A DNA stretch of 64,000 nucleotides from Pedobacter sp. (GCF_031119335.1 NZ_JAVHXT010000004.1:46774-110773); one strand, 5' to 3'. Shown: positions 8,138-16,067, counted from the first letter of the stretch. Program-made: numbers and translations. Notes: generated by a model from the sequence alone, not told the origin.

Positions 8138-8323
8138 TAATTAACAAAGCAAGCTCCTATCCAACGCCTCTAGCTAAAATCTTTTCATCCTTTGACGTTG
8201 TAAAACTCAAATACTCTTAAATGTCTTACATGGTAAAAAATAAAAATTTCACCATCAATTTTCCCACTGCCATAGGGTTGTCACTCCCCCATCCCAACTT
8301 TGTTTCAACAAAAAATAAACGTT

Positions 8324-8821
8324 ATGGATATCATCAAATTATTAACACACGAACTAACTGCAGAAGCAGCAACAACCCGTAAATTTTTAGCATTAGTACC
8401 ATTCGACAAACCAGATTGGGCACCGCACGAAAAAAGCATGAAGATGATGGACCTGGTAACCCACATTGCCGACTTATTTAGCTGGCCAAAGTTAGGCGTA
8501 GAAACCGACGAACTCGATTTTGCAACTGCACCTTACAACCCTACAAAAGTTGAAAACAACGACCAGCTAATTGCCATTTTAGACAAAGGTTTAGCCGAAA
8601 GCTTAGCTAGCTTAGCAGAAGTTGAAGAAGCTTTTTTAGAAAAGCCTTGGGTTTTGCGCACCGGCGAGCAAATTCATGTAGAAACAACTAAATACGGATT
8701 AATTAGAGTTTCTCTAAATCAAATTACTCATCACAGAGCCCAACTTGGTGTTTACTTCCGATTGTTAAACATTCCGGTTCCAGGTTCTTACGGGCCAACT
8801 GCCGACGAACAGAATTTCTAA
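8324..8821 (+). CDS. DinB-like / DUF664-type four-helix protein
   Basis: About 165 residues. The pattern fits the DinB superfamily of metal-binding four-helix bundles. There is a His in the second helix region ('LVTHIADLF') and a closing 'NQITHHRAQLGVYFRLL' helix containing the usual HHRxQ metal motif. Members are soluble and often act as thiol-dependent or stress-related transferases; no substrate can be assigned. The ATG at 8324 is preferred over a TTG at 8300, because the TTG lies within a promoter-like box. Confidence 0.85.
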   Translation: MDIIKLLTHELTAEAATTRKFLALVPFDKPDWAPHEKSMKMMDLVTHIADLFSWPKLGVETDELDFATAPYNPTKVENNDQLIAILDKGLAESLASLAEVEEAFLEKPWVLRTGEQIHVETTKYGLIRVSLNQITHHRAQLGVYFRLLNIPVPGSYGPTADEQNF

Positions 8822-8829
8822 ATACTACA

Positions 8830-8920
8830 AACCACATAGACACATAGTTGAAGTAGAATTTTGAAATAAAAATAGGCGCTACTTCGCTGGAATTACCAAA
8901 TACTATGTGCCTATGTGTTT
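8830..8920. repeat. Inverted repeat with CACATAG arms
   Basis: An 18-nt left arm (8830-8847) and right arm (8903-8920) match as inverted repeats at 16 of 18 positions, built from CACATAG units. The 55-nt centre is AT-rich. It fills most of the gap between the DinB-like gene and the pseudouridine synthase gene and is the only copy in the window. Confidence 0.65.
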
Positions 8921-8989
8921 CATTTTTTGAAGCCTACAACAAGATATTCAAATTAGAATTGGTTACTTTGCATCTTCGAAGAACCAATT

Positions 8990-9907
8990 ATGGATAGCAC
9001 CACGCGTTTAAATAAATACATCAGCGAAAGCGGACTTTGCTCAAGACGAGCTGCCGATAAATTCATTGAGTTAGGTCAGGTTTTTATCAACGGCAAACGA
9101 GCAAAAGTTGGCGATAAAGTTGCTGTAGGTGATGTAGTAAGCGTAAACGGACAAAAAATTGAAGCTCGTGAAGCTGACAACACCGTAATTTTAGCGTATA
9201 ACAAACCTGTAGGCGTAACTAGTACTACCGAAGCCTCGGTTAAAGACAACATTGTTGACCATGTAAATTACAGCGATCGTGTTTTTCCTATCGGCAGGCT
9301 TGATAAAGATTCGCAAGGCTTAATTTTTCTTACCAATAATGGCGATTTAGTAAACAAAATTCTTCGTGCTGGTAACAATCACGAAAAAGAATATATCGTT
9401 ACCGTAGATAAGCCCATAACCGACCAATTTATTGAAGGCATGGGGCATGGCGTACCCATATTAGGTGTAATGACCAAAAAATGCAAGGTTAAAAAAGAAA
9501 GTTCAAATGTACTTCGAGTTACACTAATACAAGGATTAAACCGACAAATAAGACGAATGTGCGAGCATTTTGGCTACGAGGTTGTTAGATTGGAAAGAGT
9601 GCGTATTATGAACATTTCGCTAAAAGGACTTGCCGTTGGCGATTGGCGTGAGTTAGAAGAACAAGAACTAAATTCTATTTACAAACTGCTATCTAACTCC
9701 AGTTCAGAAGCAGAAACTCAAAAAAAATCCGCTGTTAAAGCCGCAAAAGAATTTAGCAGGCAGAAAGCAATTAAATTTGGTACTAACGCCGACAAGAGAA
9801 CTAAAACAGTATCTAAATCTGCCGGAAAATCTCCAAACAAAAACGCTAGAAACAGTTCTGCTAAAGCAAAACCTAAAAATTTTTCAGCAAAAGGGAAAAG
9901 AAGATAA
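8990..9907 (+). CDS. rluF: 23S rRNA pseudouridine synthase, RluF/RluB type
   Basis: 305 residues. An N-terminal S4 RNA-binding domain (about 5-60, '[20 protein letters not shown]') is followed by an RsuA-type catalytic domain with the signature '[10 protein letters not shown]', in which D105 is the catalytic aspartate. '[14 protein letters not shown]' near 185-200 is the second conserved motif. The last 65 residues are a Lys/Ser/Ala-rich basic tail, probably disordered and RNA-binding. The nearest match by motif is RluF (U2604), but RluB cannot be excluded. It is monocistronic, with a palindromic repeat upstream. Confidence 0.9.
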   Translation: MDSTTRLNKYISESGLCSRRAADKFIELGQVFINGKRAKVGDKVAVGDVVSVNGQKIEAREADNTVILAYNKPVGVTSTTEASVKDNIVDHVNYSDRVFPIGRLDKDSQGLIFLTNNGDLVNKILRAGNNHEKEYIVTVDKPITDQFIEGMGHGVPILGVMTKKCKVKKESSNVLRVTLIQGLNRQIRRMCEHFGYEVVRLERVRIMNISLKGLAVGDWRELEEQELNSIYKLLSNSSSEAETQKKSAVKAAKEFSRQKAIKFGTNADKRTKTVSKSAGKSPNKNARNSSAKAKPKNFSAKGKRR

Positions 9908-10001
9908 GCCATACCCCTTTTTCGATTACTTTTTATTGAAGTAGTGTTGCATTAATCCCCCAATTTCATTATATTAGCGAGGAACACACTATTTATAATC
10001 T

Positions 10002-10568
10002 ATGGACGCACTAAACAATCTCGAACCCTTACTTAGGGTATTTTGGTATCTAGCTATACCCATCAGCTTTATCTTCATCATTCAAACTGTAATGACCTTT
10101 ATTGGTGCCGATTCTGGCGACGGTATTGATGCAGATTTTGATGGCGACTTGGACGGCGGCAACGCTCCTTTTCAACTTTTCTCTTTCAGGAACTTGATTA
10201 ATTTCTTACTCGGTTTTAGCTGGACAGGCATTTCCTTCTATGGTTTAATTACCAACAGGCCTATCTTAATCATCTTATCTGTAGTAGTTGGCGTGGCTTT
10301 CATCCTCATTTTCTTCGCCATCATTAAACAGATACAAAAACTAGCGGAAGACAATTCTTTTAAAATCACCTCACTTTTGCACAGAAGTGGTTCTGTTTAC
10401 CTCCGCATTCCCGAAAAAAGAACTGGAATGGGAAAGATACAAGTGAGTGTAAACGGATCTTACAAAGAAGTAGATGCCATTACCAACGATGAACAAATTG
10501 CCAGTGGTGCAGCCGTAAAAATCGTGAAAATAGAAAGTAACAACTTAGTACTCGTAGAAAAAATATAA
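10002..10568 (+). CDS. NfeD-like membrane protein (flotillin partner)
   Basis: 188 residues. There are three hydrophobic segments (about 14-36, 62-83 and 86-109), an Asp/Gly-rich loop (about 40-55) between the first two, and a C-terminal beta-rich domain (about 120-188) like the soluble OB-fold of NfeD/YuaF proteins. The stop is 1 nt before the flotillin start, so the two are translated from one message. This arrangement matches the YuaF-FloT (YqiJ-YqiK) pairs that act together in membrane microdomains. Confidence 0.82.
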   Translation: MDALNNLEPLLRVFWYLAIPISFIFIIQTVMTFIGADSGDGIDADFDGDLDGGNAPFQLFSFRNLINFLLGFSWTGISFYGLITNRPILIILSVVVGVAFILIFFAIIKQIQKLAEDNSFKITSLLHRSGSVYLRIPEKRTGMGKIQVSVNGSYKEVDAITNDEQIASGAAVKIVKIESNNLVLVEKI

Positions 10569-10569
10569 C

Positions 10570-12105
10570 ATGGAAAACCTCTTACAATCGCCTATTACCT
10601 TAATTTTAATTGCTGTTATCGTTGTATTTGTAACGCTCTCAGCCTTATTAGCACGTTACAAACGCTGTCCTTCTGATAAAATCTTAGTGATCTATGGAAA
10701 AACAGGTGGCACATCCGCAAAATGTATTCACGGTGGTGGCGCTTTTATTTGGCCGGTAATTCAAGATTTTGCTTACTTAGATTTAAAACCAATTTCTATC
10801 GAAGCAAATTTAGTTAATGCATTAAGTAGACAAAATATTCGTGTAGATGTTCCTTGTCGTTTCACCATCGCTATTTCTACCGAAGCAGATAGTATGAACA
10901 ACGCTGCTGAACGCTTGTTAGGTTTAGCTCCTGCTGATATTCAAGAATTATCGAAAGATATCTTATTTGGTCAGTTGCGTTTGGTAATCGCTACCATGAC
11001 TATCGAAGAAATCAACTCTGACCGTGATAAATTTCTAGATAATATCTCTAAAAACGTTGATACCGAATTAAAGAAAATCGGTTTGAAATTGATCAACGTA
11101 AACGTAACCGATATTAAAGATGAGTCTGGTTACATTGAGGCTTTAGGTAAAGAAGCGGCGGCAAAAGCCATCAACGAAGCGATCATCAGCGTTGCGGAAC
11201 AAACCAAAATTGGTGAAACAGGTAAAGCTATTGCCGATAGAGAAAAAGACGTTCAAATTGCCGAAACCCAACGTGAGCGTGATGTTAAAATCGCCATTAC
11301 TCAAAAAGATAGAGAAATTAGTATCGCTTCTGCGTTTAAAGATGAAGCTATTGGTAAAGCTGAAGCAGAAAGAGATACACGTATCAAAACTTCAGAAGCC
11401 AATGCGATTGCCGTAAAAGGAGAAAACGAAGCGAAGATTGAGATTGCCAGTTCAGATGCCTTGCGTCGTGAAAAAGAAGCTGAAGCTTTGAAAATTGCAG
11501 TAGCCGCAGAGAAAGTACAACAAGCTAAGGCTTTAGAAGCATCGTACTTAGCAGAGCAAAAAGCAGAGGAGGCACGTTCTGAGAGAGAAAGAGCAACTCA
11601 AATCGCAAATATTGTTGTTCCTGCAGAAATTGCCAAGCAGAAAGCGATCATTCAAGCACAAGCCGACGCCGAAACCATTAGAGAAAACGCAAAAGGTGAA
11701 GCTGATGCGATTTATGCGAAAATGGAAGCAGAGGCGAAAGGTTTATTCGAAATCTTGACCAAGCAGGCAGAAGGTTACCGCGATGTGGTTGCCGCAGCCG
11801 GTGGCGACCCAACCAAAGCTTTCCAATTATTGTTAATTGAGAAATTACCTGAATTAGTTAAAACGCAAGTTGAAGCCGTTAAAAATATCAAGATTGATAA
11901 AATTACTGTATGGGATTCTGGTGCTGGAACAGGAGAAAATGGAGCTGGTTCTACAGCAAATTTCGTATCGGGAATGATGAAGACCGTTCCGCCTTTGAAC
12001 GATCTATTTAACATGGCCGGATTAAACTTGCCTACTTACCTAAAAGGAGAGGATACCGAAATAACGCCTACTATTCAGGCCAATGACACCAATCCAAAGG
12101 CTTAA
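10570..12105 (+). CDS. Flotillin (SPFH-domain membrane protein)
   Basis: 511 residues. An N-terminal transmembrane helix (about 8-27) leads into an SPFH/band-7 domain (about 35-195). A long Ala/Glu/Lys-rich coiled coil follows (about 200-400) with the repeated AxAE pattern diagnostic of flotillins. The C-terminal region (about 400-511) is rich in Gly/Pro/Thr. It is an oligomeric scaffold of ordered membrane domains. Together with the NfeD-like protein immediately upstream it forms a two-gene operon closed by the terminator at 12142. Length fits YqiK/FloT. Confidence 0.9.
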   Translation: MENLLQSPITLILIAVIVVFVTLSALLARYKRCPSDKILVIYGKTGGTSAKCIHGGGAFIWPVIQDFAYLDLKPISIEANLVNALSRQNIRVDVPCRFTIAISTEADSMNNAAERLLGLAPADIQELSKDILFGQLRLVIATMTIEEINSDRDKFLDNISKNVDTELKKIGLKLINVNVTDIKDESGYIEALGKEAAAKAINEAIISVAEQTKIGETGKAIADREKDVQIAETQRERDVKIAITQKDREISIASAFKDEAIGKAEAERDTRIKTSEANAIAVKGENEAKIEIASSDALRREKEAEALKIAVAAEKVQQAKALEASYLAEQKAEEARSERERATQIANIVVPAEIAKQKAIIQAQADAETIRENAKGEADAIYAKMEAEAKGLFEILTKQAEGYRDVVAAAGGDPTKAFQLLLIEKLPELVKTQVEAVKNIKIDKITVWDSGAGTGENGAGSTANFVSGMMKTVPPLNDLFNMAGLNLPTYLKGEDTEITPTIQANDTNPKA

Positions 12106-12141
12106 AACAAGGATGTTTTCATAGTTTAAGTTTAATAAATA

Positions 12142-12180
12142 GAGGCTTCGGAATTAGGTTTTCGAAGCCTCATTCTTTTT
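12142..12180 (+). terminator. Rho-independent terminator after the flotillin gene
   Basis: A perfect 9-bp stem, GAGGCTTCG (12142-12150) with CGAAGCCTC (12163-12171), a 12-nt loop and then ATTCTTTTT. It is followed within 3 nt by the promoter box of the toxin-antitoxin module. Confidence 0.85.
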
Positions 12181-12182
12181 AT

Positions 12183-12190
12183 TAACTTTG
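12183..12190 (+). promoter_or_regulatory. Bacteroidota -7 promoter box for the toxin-antitoxin module
   Basis: TAACTTTG matches TAnnTTTG, 34 nt before the ATG at 12225. The expected -33 position falls inside the preceding terminator stem and shows TTT rather than TTG. Confidence 0.5.
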
Positions 12191-12224
12191 TACATTCAAA
12201 TTTGTTAGTATAAATAAATTGAAG

Positions 12225-12434
12225 ATGGAAACTTTAGTAATGCACCCTGCCAATAAAGAGCAATTAGCAGCCCTAAAAGCAATTGCTAAGGCCTTGAAAA
12301 TTCCTTTTGAGAAGAAAGAAGACAAGGAGCAATATGACCCTGCTTTTGTGAAAATGGTTAAAGATGCCGACAACAGAGGAAATTTTAAAACCGTAGACCC
12401 CACTGATATATGGGAAAGTTTAGGGTTGAAATAG
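12225..12434 (+). CDS. Probable antitoxin of the YoeB module
   Basis: A 69-residue soluble, Lys/Glu-rich protein: a helical N-terminal half (LHPxNKEQLAALKAIAKAL-like) and an acidic, extended C-terminus, the usual build of an antitoxin that wraps its toxin. It has no obvious DNA-binding fold such as YefM/Phd. The assignment rests on position: its end overlaps the YoeB-like gene by 25 nt. The ATG at 12225 is preferred to a TTG two codons earlier. Confidence 0.75.
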   Translation: METLVMHPANKEQLAALKAIAKALKIPFEKKEDKEQYDPAFVKMVKDADNRGNFKTVDPTDIWESLGLK

Positions 12435-12691
12435 AGGAATTAGCGGATGAGCATTTCCGAAAGCACTTCAAGTCTGGCGATAAAGCTTCAATTAAGAAAA
12501 TCAAACAAATTGTTGCCGAACTAGCAGAACATCCTTTCACGGGAACTGGCAAACCGGAACTTTTACGCAACGAACTTTCTGGATTTTGGTCTCGAAGAAT
12601 AAACAAGAAGGATAGGCTAATCTATAGAGTTGAGGAAGACATTGTATTCGTCTACATCATATCCGCCATGGGTCACTACAACGATAAATAA
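12410..12691 (+). CDS. yoeB: YoeB-family ribosome-dependent mRNA interferase toxin
   Basis: 93 residues, RelE/ParE fold. The core 'GKPELLRNELSGFWSRRI...DRLIYRV' is the YoeB signature. Residues corresponding to the E. coli catalytic set are visible: E50, R69 and a C-terminal H89-Y90 pair. YoeB cleaves mRNA in the ribosomal A site during translation. The start overlaps the antitoxin by 25 nt, consistent with coupled translation. Only 3 nt separate its stop from rlmN, so toxin expression and rlmN expression may be linked. Confidence 0.9.
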   Translation: MGKFRVEIEELADEHFRKHFKSGDKASIKKIKQIVAELAEHPFTGTGKPELLRNELSGFWSRRINKKDRLIYRVEEDIVFVYIISAMGHYNDK

Positions 12692-12694
12692 ATA

Positions 12695-13744
12695 ATGCAA
12701 AGCACAAAAAAGATAGATATCAGGTCGTTAAGTCCAGAACAGTTAGCCCAACATTTTAAGGATATGGGCGAACCTGCCTTTAGGGCCAAGCAAGTCTATC
12801 AATGGCTTTGGGAAAAATCTGCCCGTAATTTCGATGAGATGAGCAATCTCTCGAAAGATTTGCGCAAGAAACTGAACGAAGGCTATACCATCAACACCGT
12901 TGAAATTAGCAACGCACAATTCAGTAACGACCATACCATTAAAAATGCTTTTAGGTTGCACGATGGCAATATTGTAGAGGGCGTTCTAATCCCAACCGAC
13001 GAAAGAATGACTGCCTGCGTAAGTTCGCAAGTGGGCTGTAGTTTAACCTGCAAATTTTGTGCAACAGGTTATATGGATCGTGTTCGTAATTTAAATGCAG
13101 ATGAGATTTACGACCAAGTGGTTTTGATCGATCAACAGGCAAAGAAAAATTACAACATTCCTTTAACCAATATTGTGTACATGGGCATGGGCGAACCTTT
13201 GCTGAATTACGCCAATGTGCTGAAATCTATCGATCGCATTACCGCCCCAGACGGTTTAAACATGTCTTACAAACGTATTACAGTTTCTACTGCTGGTATT
13301 GCAAAAATGATTAAAAAGCTGGGCGATGATGGCGTAAAATTCAATTTGGCACTTTCACTACACGCCGCTAACGACCAAAAACGCCATGAGATTATGCCCA
13401 TTACAGAACATAATTCTTTAAAGGCATTGGCCGAAGCCTTAAAATACTATTTCCAGAAGACGAAAAACCCGGTCACTTACGAGTACATCGTTTTCAATAA
13501 CTTTAATGATGAAATACAGGATGCAATGGAATTGGCCAAATTCTGTAAGCACGTGCCTTGTAAGGTAAACCTCATCGAATACAACCCTATCCAATTTGCA
13601 GATTTTATTAATGCCGAAGGCGATAAAATTGACGCTTTTGCCAATTATCTAAAAAAACAGGGCATCACTACCAACATTAGGCGTAGCAGAGGTAAAGATA
13701 TCGATGCTGCTTGTGGGCAGTTGGCAGTGAAGGAAAAAGCTTAA
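12695..13744 (+). CDS. rlmN: Dual-specificity 23S rRNA/tRNA adenine-C2 methyltransferase RlmN
   Basis: 349 residues. The radical-SAM Cx3Cx2C motif is present at C115, C119 and C122 ('CSLTCKFCATG'). The second catalytic cysteine, which carries the methyl group, is C340 in 'DAACGQL'. 'MGMGEPLLNY' is the SAM-binding GGEP-like motif. RlmN methylates A2503 of 23S rRNA and A37 of some tRNAs. It starts 3 nt after the YoeB stop with no terminator or promoter box between, so it is probably cotranscribed with the toxin module. The 3' end is convergent with 13764. Confidence 0.95.
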   Translation: MQSTKKIDIRSLSPEQLAQHFKDMGEPAFRAKQVYQWLWEKSARNFDEMSNLSKDLRKKLNEGYTINTVEISNAQFSNDHTIKNAFRLHDGNIVEGVLIPTDERMTACVSSQVGCSLTCKFCATGYMDRVRNLNADEIYDQVVLIDQQAKKNYNIPLTNIVYMGMGEPLLNYANVLKSIDRITAPDGLNMSYKRITVSTAGIAKMIKKLGDDGVKFNLALSLHAANDQKRHEIMPITEHNSLKALAEALKYYFQKTKNPVTYEYIVFNNFNDEIQDAMELAKFCKHVPCKVNLIEYNPIQFADFINAEGDKIDAFANYLKKQGITTNIRRSRGKDIDAACGQLAVKEKA

Positions 13745-13763
13745 TTATTTTACGAGTTGTGTT

Positions 13764-14372
13764 TCAGTTTTTATACATTGGAGCTATCATTGTCCATAGC
13801 TTTTTTCCCTGTTCAGTTCCTTTTAATTCGTTGCTCAATTTATCAAAATAAATTTTCAATGTGAGCTCGCCCTTAAAATAAGGTGCGGTCTTCGCCAAGC
13901 CTATCAAAATCCGTAATAAAGTTAATGATACTGGAGAATTTGGATATTTATCGAAAAAATCCAAATAGGATTTATTTCGTAAACATAGAAACATTTCATC
14001 CAATTCTAGATTGTATTGCCCGCCTTTAACTATAGCCTCCTTCGCTACTTTTCCAGCGACAATATATAAATTTTCAATCGCTATGGTACGAGAGTCTTCA
14101 AGACCATTCTTTATCATTTGATAAGCTTGCTCATTAGACAAAGAGTCTGACCAGAAAAAGATAGCGCCAAGTTCATAGCCTTCCTTCTTTGGCAACGTTA
14201 TCTTAAAATCCTTATTGATAATTTTGGCGGAAAAGATTTCTTTACCAAACCCCACATAAGCATAAGTAGATTTTCTATCAACGATTTCGCCTGTAATAGA
14301 TATTACCTCAGTCTGCGCATACAGACCGAGGTTTATAAAAACCAAAATAAAAACGGATGCTATAATTTTCAT
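13764..14372 (-). CDS. Secreted DUF4369-like protein lacking a thioredoxin domain
   Basis: 202 residues with a signal peptide (about 1-19, ending Tyr-Ala-Gln). The mature part looks like the N-terminal DUF4369 region of Bacteroidota TlpA/AhpC-type thiol reductases: a beta domain with 'ITGEIVDR', then a helical part with 'FFDKYPNSPVSLTLLRIL' and 'GTEQGKKL'. In those proteins a thioredoxin fold with CxxC follows; here the chain stops, and no cysteine pair is present. It is 17 nt downstream of the GG-leader peptide gene, so they probably form one operon. The family call is by eye. Confidence 0.7.
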   Translation of the reverse strand: MKIIASVFILVFINLGLYAQTEVISITGEIVDRKSTYAYVGFGKEIFSAKIINKDFKITLPKKEGYELGAIFFWSDSLSNEQAYQMIKNGLEDSRTIAIENLYIVAGKVAKEAIVKGGQYNLELDEMFLCLRNKSYLDFFDKYPNSPVSLTLLRILIGLAKTAPYFKGELTLKIYFDKLSNELKGTEQGKKLWTMIAPMYKN

Positions 14373-14389
14373 CGTTTACTAATTTAATT

Positions 14390-14647
14390 TTAACTGTAAT
14401 GCCCAGGCAAAGTATAAGGCTGAATCATTTCTTCATATGCCTTGATGCAACCCTCCGACCCAGTGTCATACATTATTTGCTTAACTATATCATTTTCCTC
14501 AGCTTCTATATCTCTAGCAAGCTGTTCAGCACACATCTTAAGGGCAGTTTCTGGACTTATAACTCCCCCCATAACTTTTTTCATTTCTTCTCTGCTAAGT
14601 GGTTTCGCTCCCCCAAAATCAATCTTATTTAAATCTAAATTTTTCAT
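14390..14647 (-). CDS. Double-glycine leader peptide (natural-product precursor-like)
   Basis: 85 residues. The N-terminal 28 residues read like a Bacteroidota GG leader: 'LNKIDFGGAKPLSREEMKKV' followed by Met-Gly-Gly, with the hydrophobic, Leu-Ser-Arg-Glu-Glu-Met and GG elements in the usual order. Cleavage after the GG would release a 57-residue acidic peptide with two cysteines (residues 39 and 63). Such peptides are normally exported by C39-peptidase ABC transporters and may be bacteriocin-like or signalling. No transporter or modifying enzyme is in the window. It is the first gene of a pair with the DUF4369-like gene. Confidence 0.7.
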   Translation of the reverse strand: MKNLDLNKIDFGGAKPLSREEMKKVMGGVISPETALKMCAEQLARDIEAEENDIVKQIMYDTGSEGCIKAYEEMIQPYTLPGHYS

Positions 14648-14672
14648 AATTGTACTTTTGACAGTAAGTTTT

Positions 14673-14763
14673 ATAGGCCCTCCACGCTGGCCTATTTACG
14701 GCGATGCCAATAAACGTCGGCATTCGTTTATTAAGGCAGTTTCGCTTGCAATCGTGCTGCCTT
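14673..14763 (-). promoter_or_regulatory. Structured leader of the GG-peptide operon (three hairpins)
   Basis: Three inverted repeats lie 26-116 nt before the GG-peptide start. They are ATAGGCC/GGCCTAT (14673-14679 with 14689-14695), ATGCC/GGCAT (14704-14708 with 14719-14723) and AAGGCAG/CTGCCTT (14733-14739 with 14757-14763). AATAAACG (14709-14716) can also pair with CGTTTATT (14725-14732), which would exclude the middle hairpin. This looks like a folded 5' leader with alternative structures, but no known riboswitch is recognised. Confidence 0.4.
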
Positions 14764-14818
14764 ATTTATTTTAAAAGCTTTTCATAAAGCTAAACAACTC
14801 ATCTCCTCAGCCAAAATT

Positions 14819-14844
14819 TTCCGTGAATAAAATTATTCACGGAA
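14819..14844. promoter_or_regulatory. Perfect 26-bp palindrome, candidate operator
   Basis: TTCCGTGAATAA and TTATTCACGGAA are exact inverted arms separated by AA. The site lies about 40 nt before the short ORF that precedes the HTH regulator and about 170 nt before the GG-peptide gene. A symmetric site of this size in a divergent region suits binding by an HTH dimer. No T tract follows in either direction, which argues against a terminator. Confidence 0.5.
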
Positions 14845-14882
14845 TTACCTGCGTTACTTTTATCTTTAACAATTACCTACCA

Positions 14883-14951
14883 ATGAATATGTTTAAAGCA
14901 AAATTAGTCCTTGATAAAATTAAGGCAAAACTTTATCACGAGAAGAATTGA
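14883..14951 (+). CDS. 22-residue upstream ORF overlapping the HTH gene
   Basis: An ATG-started, Lys-rich frame of 22 codons, rich in Leu/Ile/Ala, ending in TGA. Its stop overlaps the TTG start of the HTH gene (TTGA at 14948-14951). The overlap suggests translational coupling, with ribosomes finishing this frame re-initiating at the weak TTG. It is too short to be recognised by content and may be only a leader peptide. Confidence 0.35.
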   Translation: MNMFKAKLVLDKIKAKLYHEKN

Positions 14952-15307
14952 AAACCGTTTTTGGCGGTTGCGAAGAATACATTCGCCGCTACCGAGATGA
15001 AAAATGCCTAAGCCAAGGATACATGGCTACCAAATTGGGTATTAGTCAAAGTACCTATCAGAAAATAGAAACGGGAAAAGTTAATGTAACTAAAGAAAGA
15101 TTGCTGGAAATAGCCAATATTTTAGGAAAAGAAATAGAAGATTTTCTGCCCGATAGCAGAAAAAACACCTTAGACAAAAGCGACATAGAAGCTTTAAAAG
15201 AAATTATTACTTTGCAAGCCCAAGAAATAAAAGAGCTTAAACTTTTGTTAAGTCAAAAAGGTTGGTCTTCAACTACCTGTTCCGATTTATCGGAAAGCTT
15301 AGACTGA
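14948..15307 (+). CDS. Small HTH (Cro/C1-type, XRE) transcriptional regulator
   Basis: 119 residues. An XRE-family helix-turn-helix spans about 10-65: 'IRRYRDEKCLSQGYMATKLGISQSTY' style, with the recognition helix at 'SQSTYQKIETGKVNV'. A C-terminal helix (about 80-105), rich in Glu/Leu, could form a coiled-coil dimer. The only possible start is TTG at 14948, since a stop codon lies shortly upstream in frame. The 26-bp palindrome upstream could be its own operator. Confidence 0.82.
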   Translation: MKTVFGGCEEYIRRYRDEKCLSQGYMATKLGISQSTYQKIETGKVNVTKERLLEIANILGKEIEDFLPDSRKNTLDKSDIEALKEIITLQAQEIKELKLLLSQKGWSSTTCSDLSESLD

Positions 15308-15361
15308 TACATCAGTAAAACATAATCTTTCCCAATCAACTAAAATTCATTAACTTGTGTA

Positions 15362-16060
15362 ATGTTTGCCTTGAAACGTTATACCGAAGATCTCATTAAT
15401 CTGCTTTTCCCAGAACTATGCAATGGCTGCGGAAAACTACTTTATCATGGAGAAAAGGATATTTGCACGAAGTGCCTTTTCGATTTGCCTTATACCGACT
15501 TCCATTTGTACCAAGACAATCCAGTAGCTAAACAACTGTGGGGTAGACTAAATGTAAATGCCGCCATGGCCATGCTGTATTTTAAAAAAGCTACCAAAGT
15601 ACAAAACCTGATACACGGGTTAAAGTACGATGGCAAAACTGAAATTGGTATCACCTTGGGTAAATTGCTAGCGAAAAAGGTAATCGAAAGCGAATTTTAC
15701 GCAGATATTGACCTTATTATCCCTGTTCCATTACATCAAAAGAAAATGAGAACTAGAGGTTACAATCAAAGTGAGTATATTGCAGCTGGTTTGGCAGAAG
15801 AACTAAACATATCAGTAAGTACAAAATATTTACTGCGTGATAAATCTACCGAAAGCCAGACCAAAAAGGCAAGATATACCCGTTACGAAAACATGCAAGA
15901 TGTTTTTAGCGTTATTAAAGCCGAAGAGCTCGCAGAAAAACACATCCTTTTAGTAGATGATGTAGTTACTACTGGGGCTACATTAGAAGCTTGCGGAAAT
16001 ATCTTGCTAAACAATGGAATTAAAAAATTGAGCATCGCTGCTGTAGCATTTGCAGAATAA
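15362..16060 (+). CDS. ComF-family phosphoribosyltransferase-like protein
   Basis: 232 residues. N-terminal zinc-finger cysteines are at C20, C23, C35 and C38, then a type I phosphoribosyltransferase fold follows with the PRPP loop 'ILLVDDVVTTGAT' near 196-208. This is the ComF/GntX layout. In competent bacteria ComF helps internalised DNA recombine; in others the role is unclear. It starts 54 nt after the HTH gene and is followed by a short palindrome. Confidence 0.88.
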   Translation: MFALKRYTEDLINLLFPELCNGCGKLLYHGEKDICTKCLFDLPYTDFHLYQDNPVAKQLWGRLNVNAAMAMLYFKKATKVQNLIHGLKYDGKTEIGITLGKLLAKKVIESEFYADIDLIIPVPLHQKKMRTRGYNQSEYIAAGLAEELNISVSTKYLLRDKSTESQTKKARYTRYENMQDVFSVIKAEELAEKHILLVDDVVTTGATLEACGNILLNNGIKKLSIAAVAFAE

Positions 16061-16067
16061 TGAACCG

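Larger units (their letters stand above)
7946..8323. other. Intergenic region built largely of repeats
   Basis: 378 bases without a gene. Bases 7986-8137 are a nested pair of palindromic repeats, described separately. The rest is AT-rich. Just before the DinB-like gene, CAACTTTG at 8295-8302 is one mismatch from the TAnnTTTG promoter box and would place transcription start near 8307. Confidence 0.6.
14648..14882. other. Divergent control region rich in inverted repeats
   Basis: The region between the GG-peptide gene (minus) and the HTH gene (plus). It holds three successive hairpins at 14673-14763 and a 26-bp palindrome at 14819-14844, described separately. I see no protein-coding candidate; a 110-codon reading frame on the plus strand crosses into the opposite gene and is judged spurious. 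Confidence 0.6.

Noticed and set aside
14442-14774. 110-codon plus-strand frame opposite the GG-peptide gene
   Set aside because: It is antisense to a convincing gene and runs through the hairpin region, with a low-complexity Ser/Ile/Leu composition.
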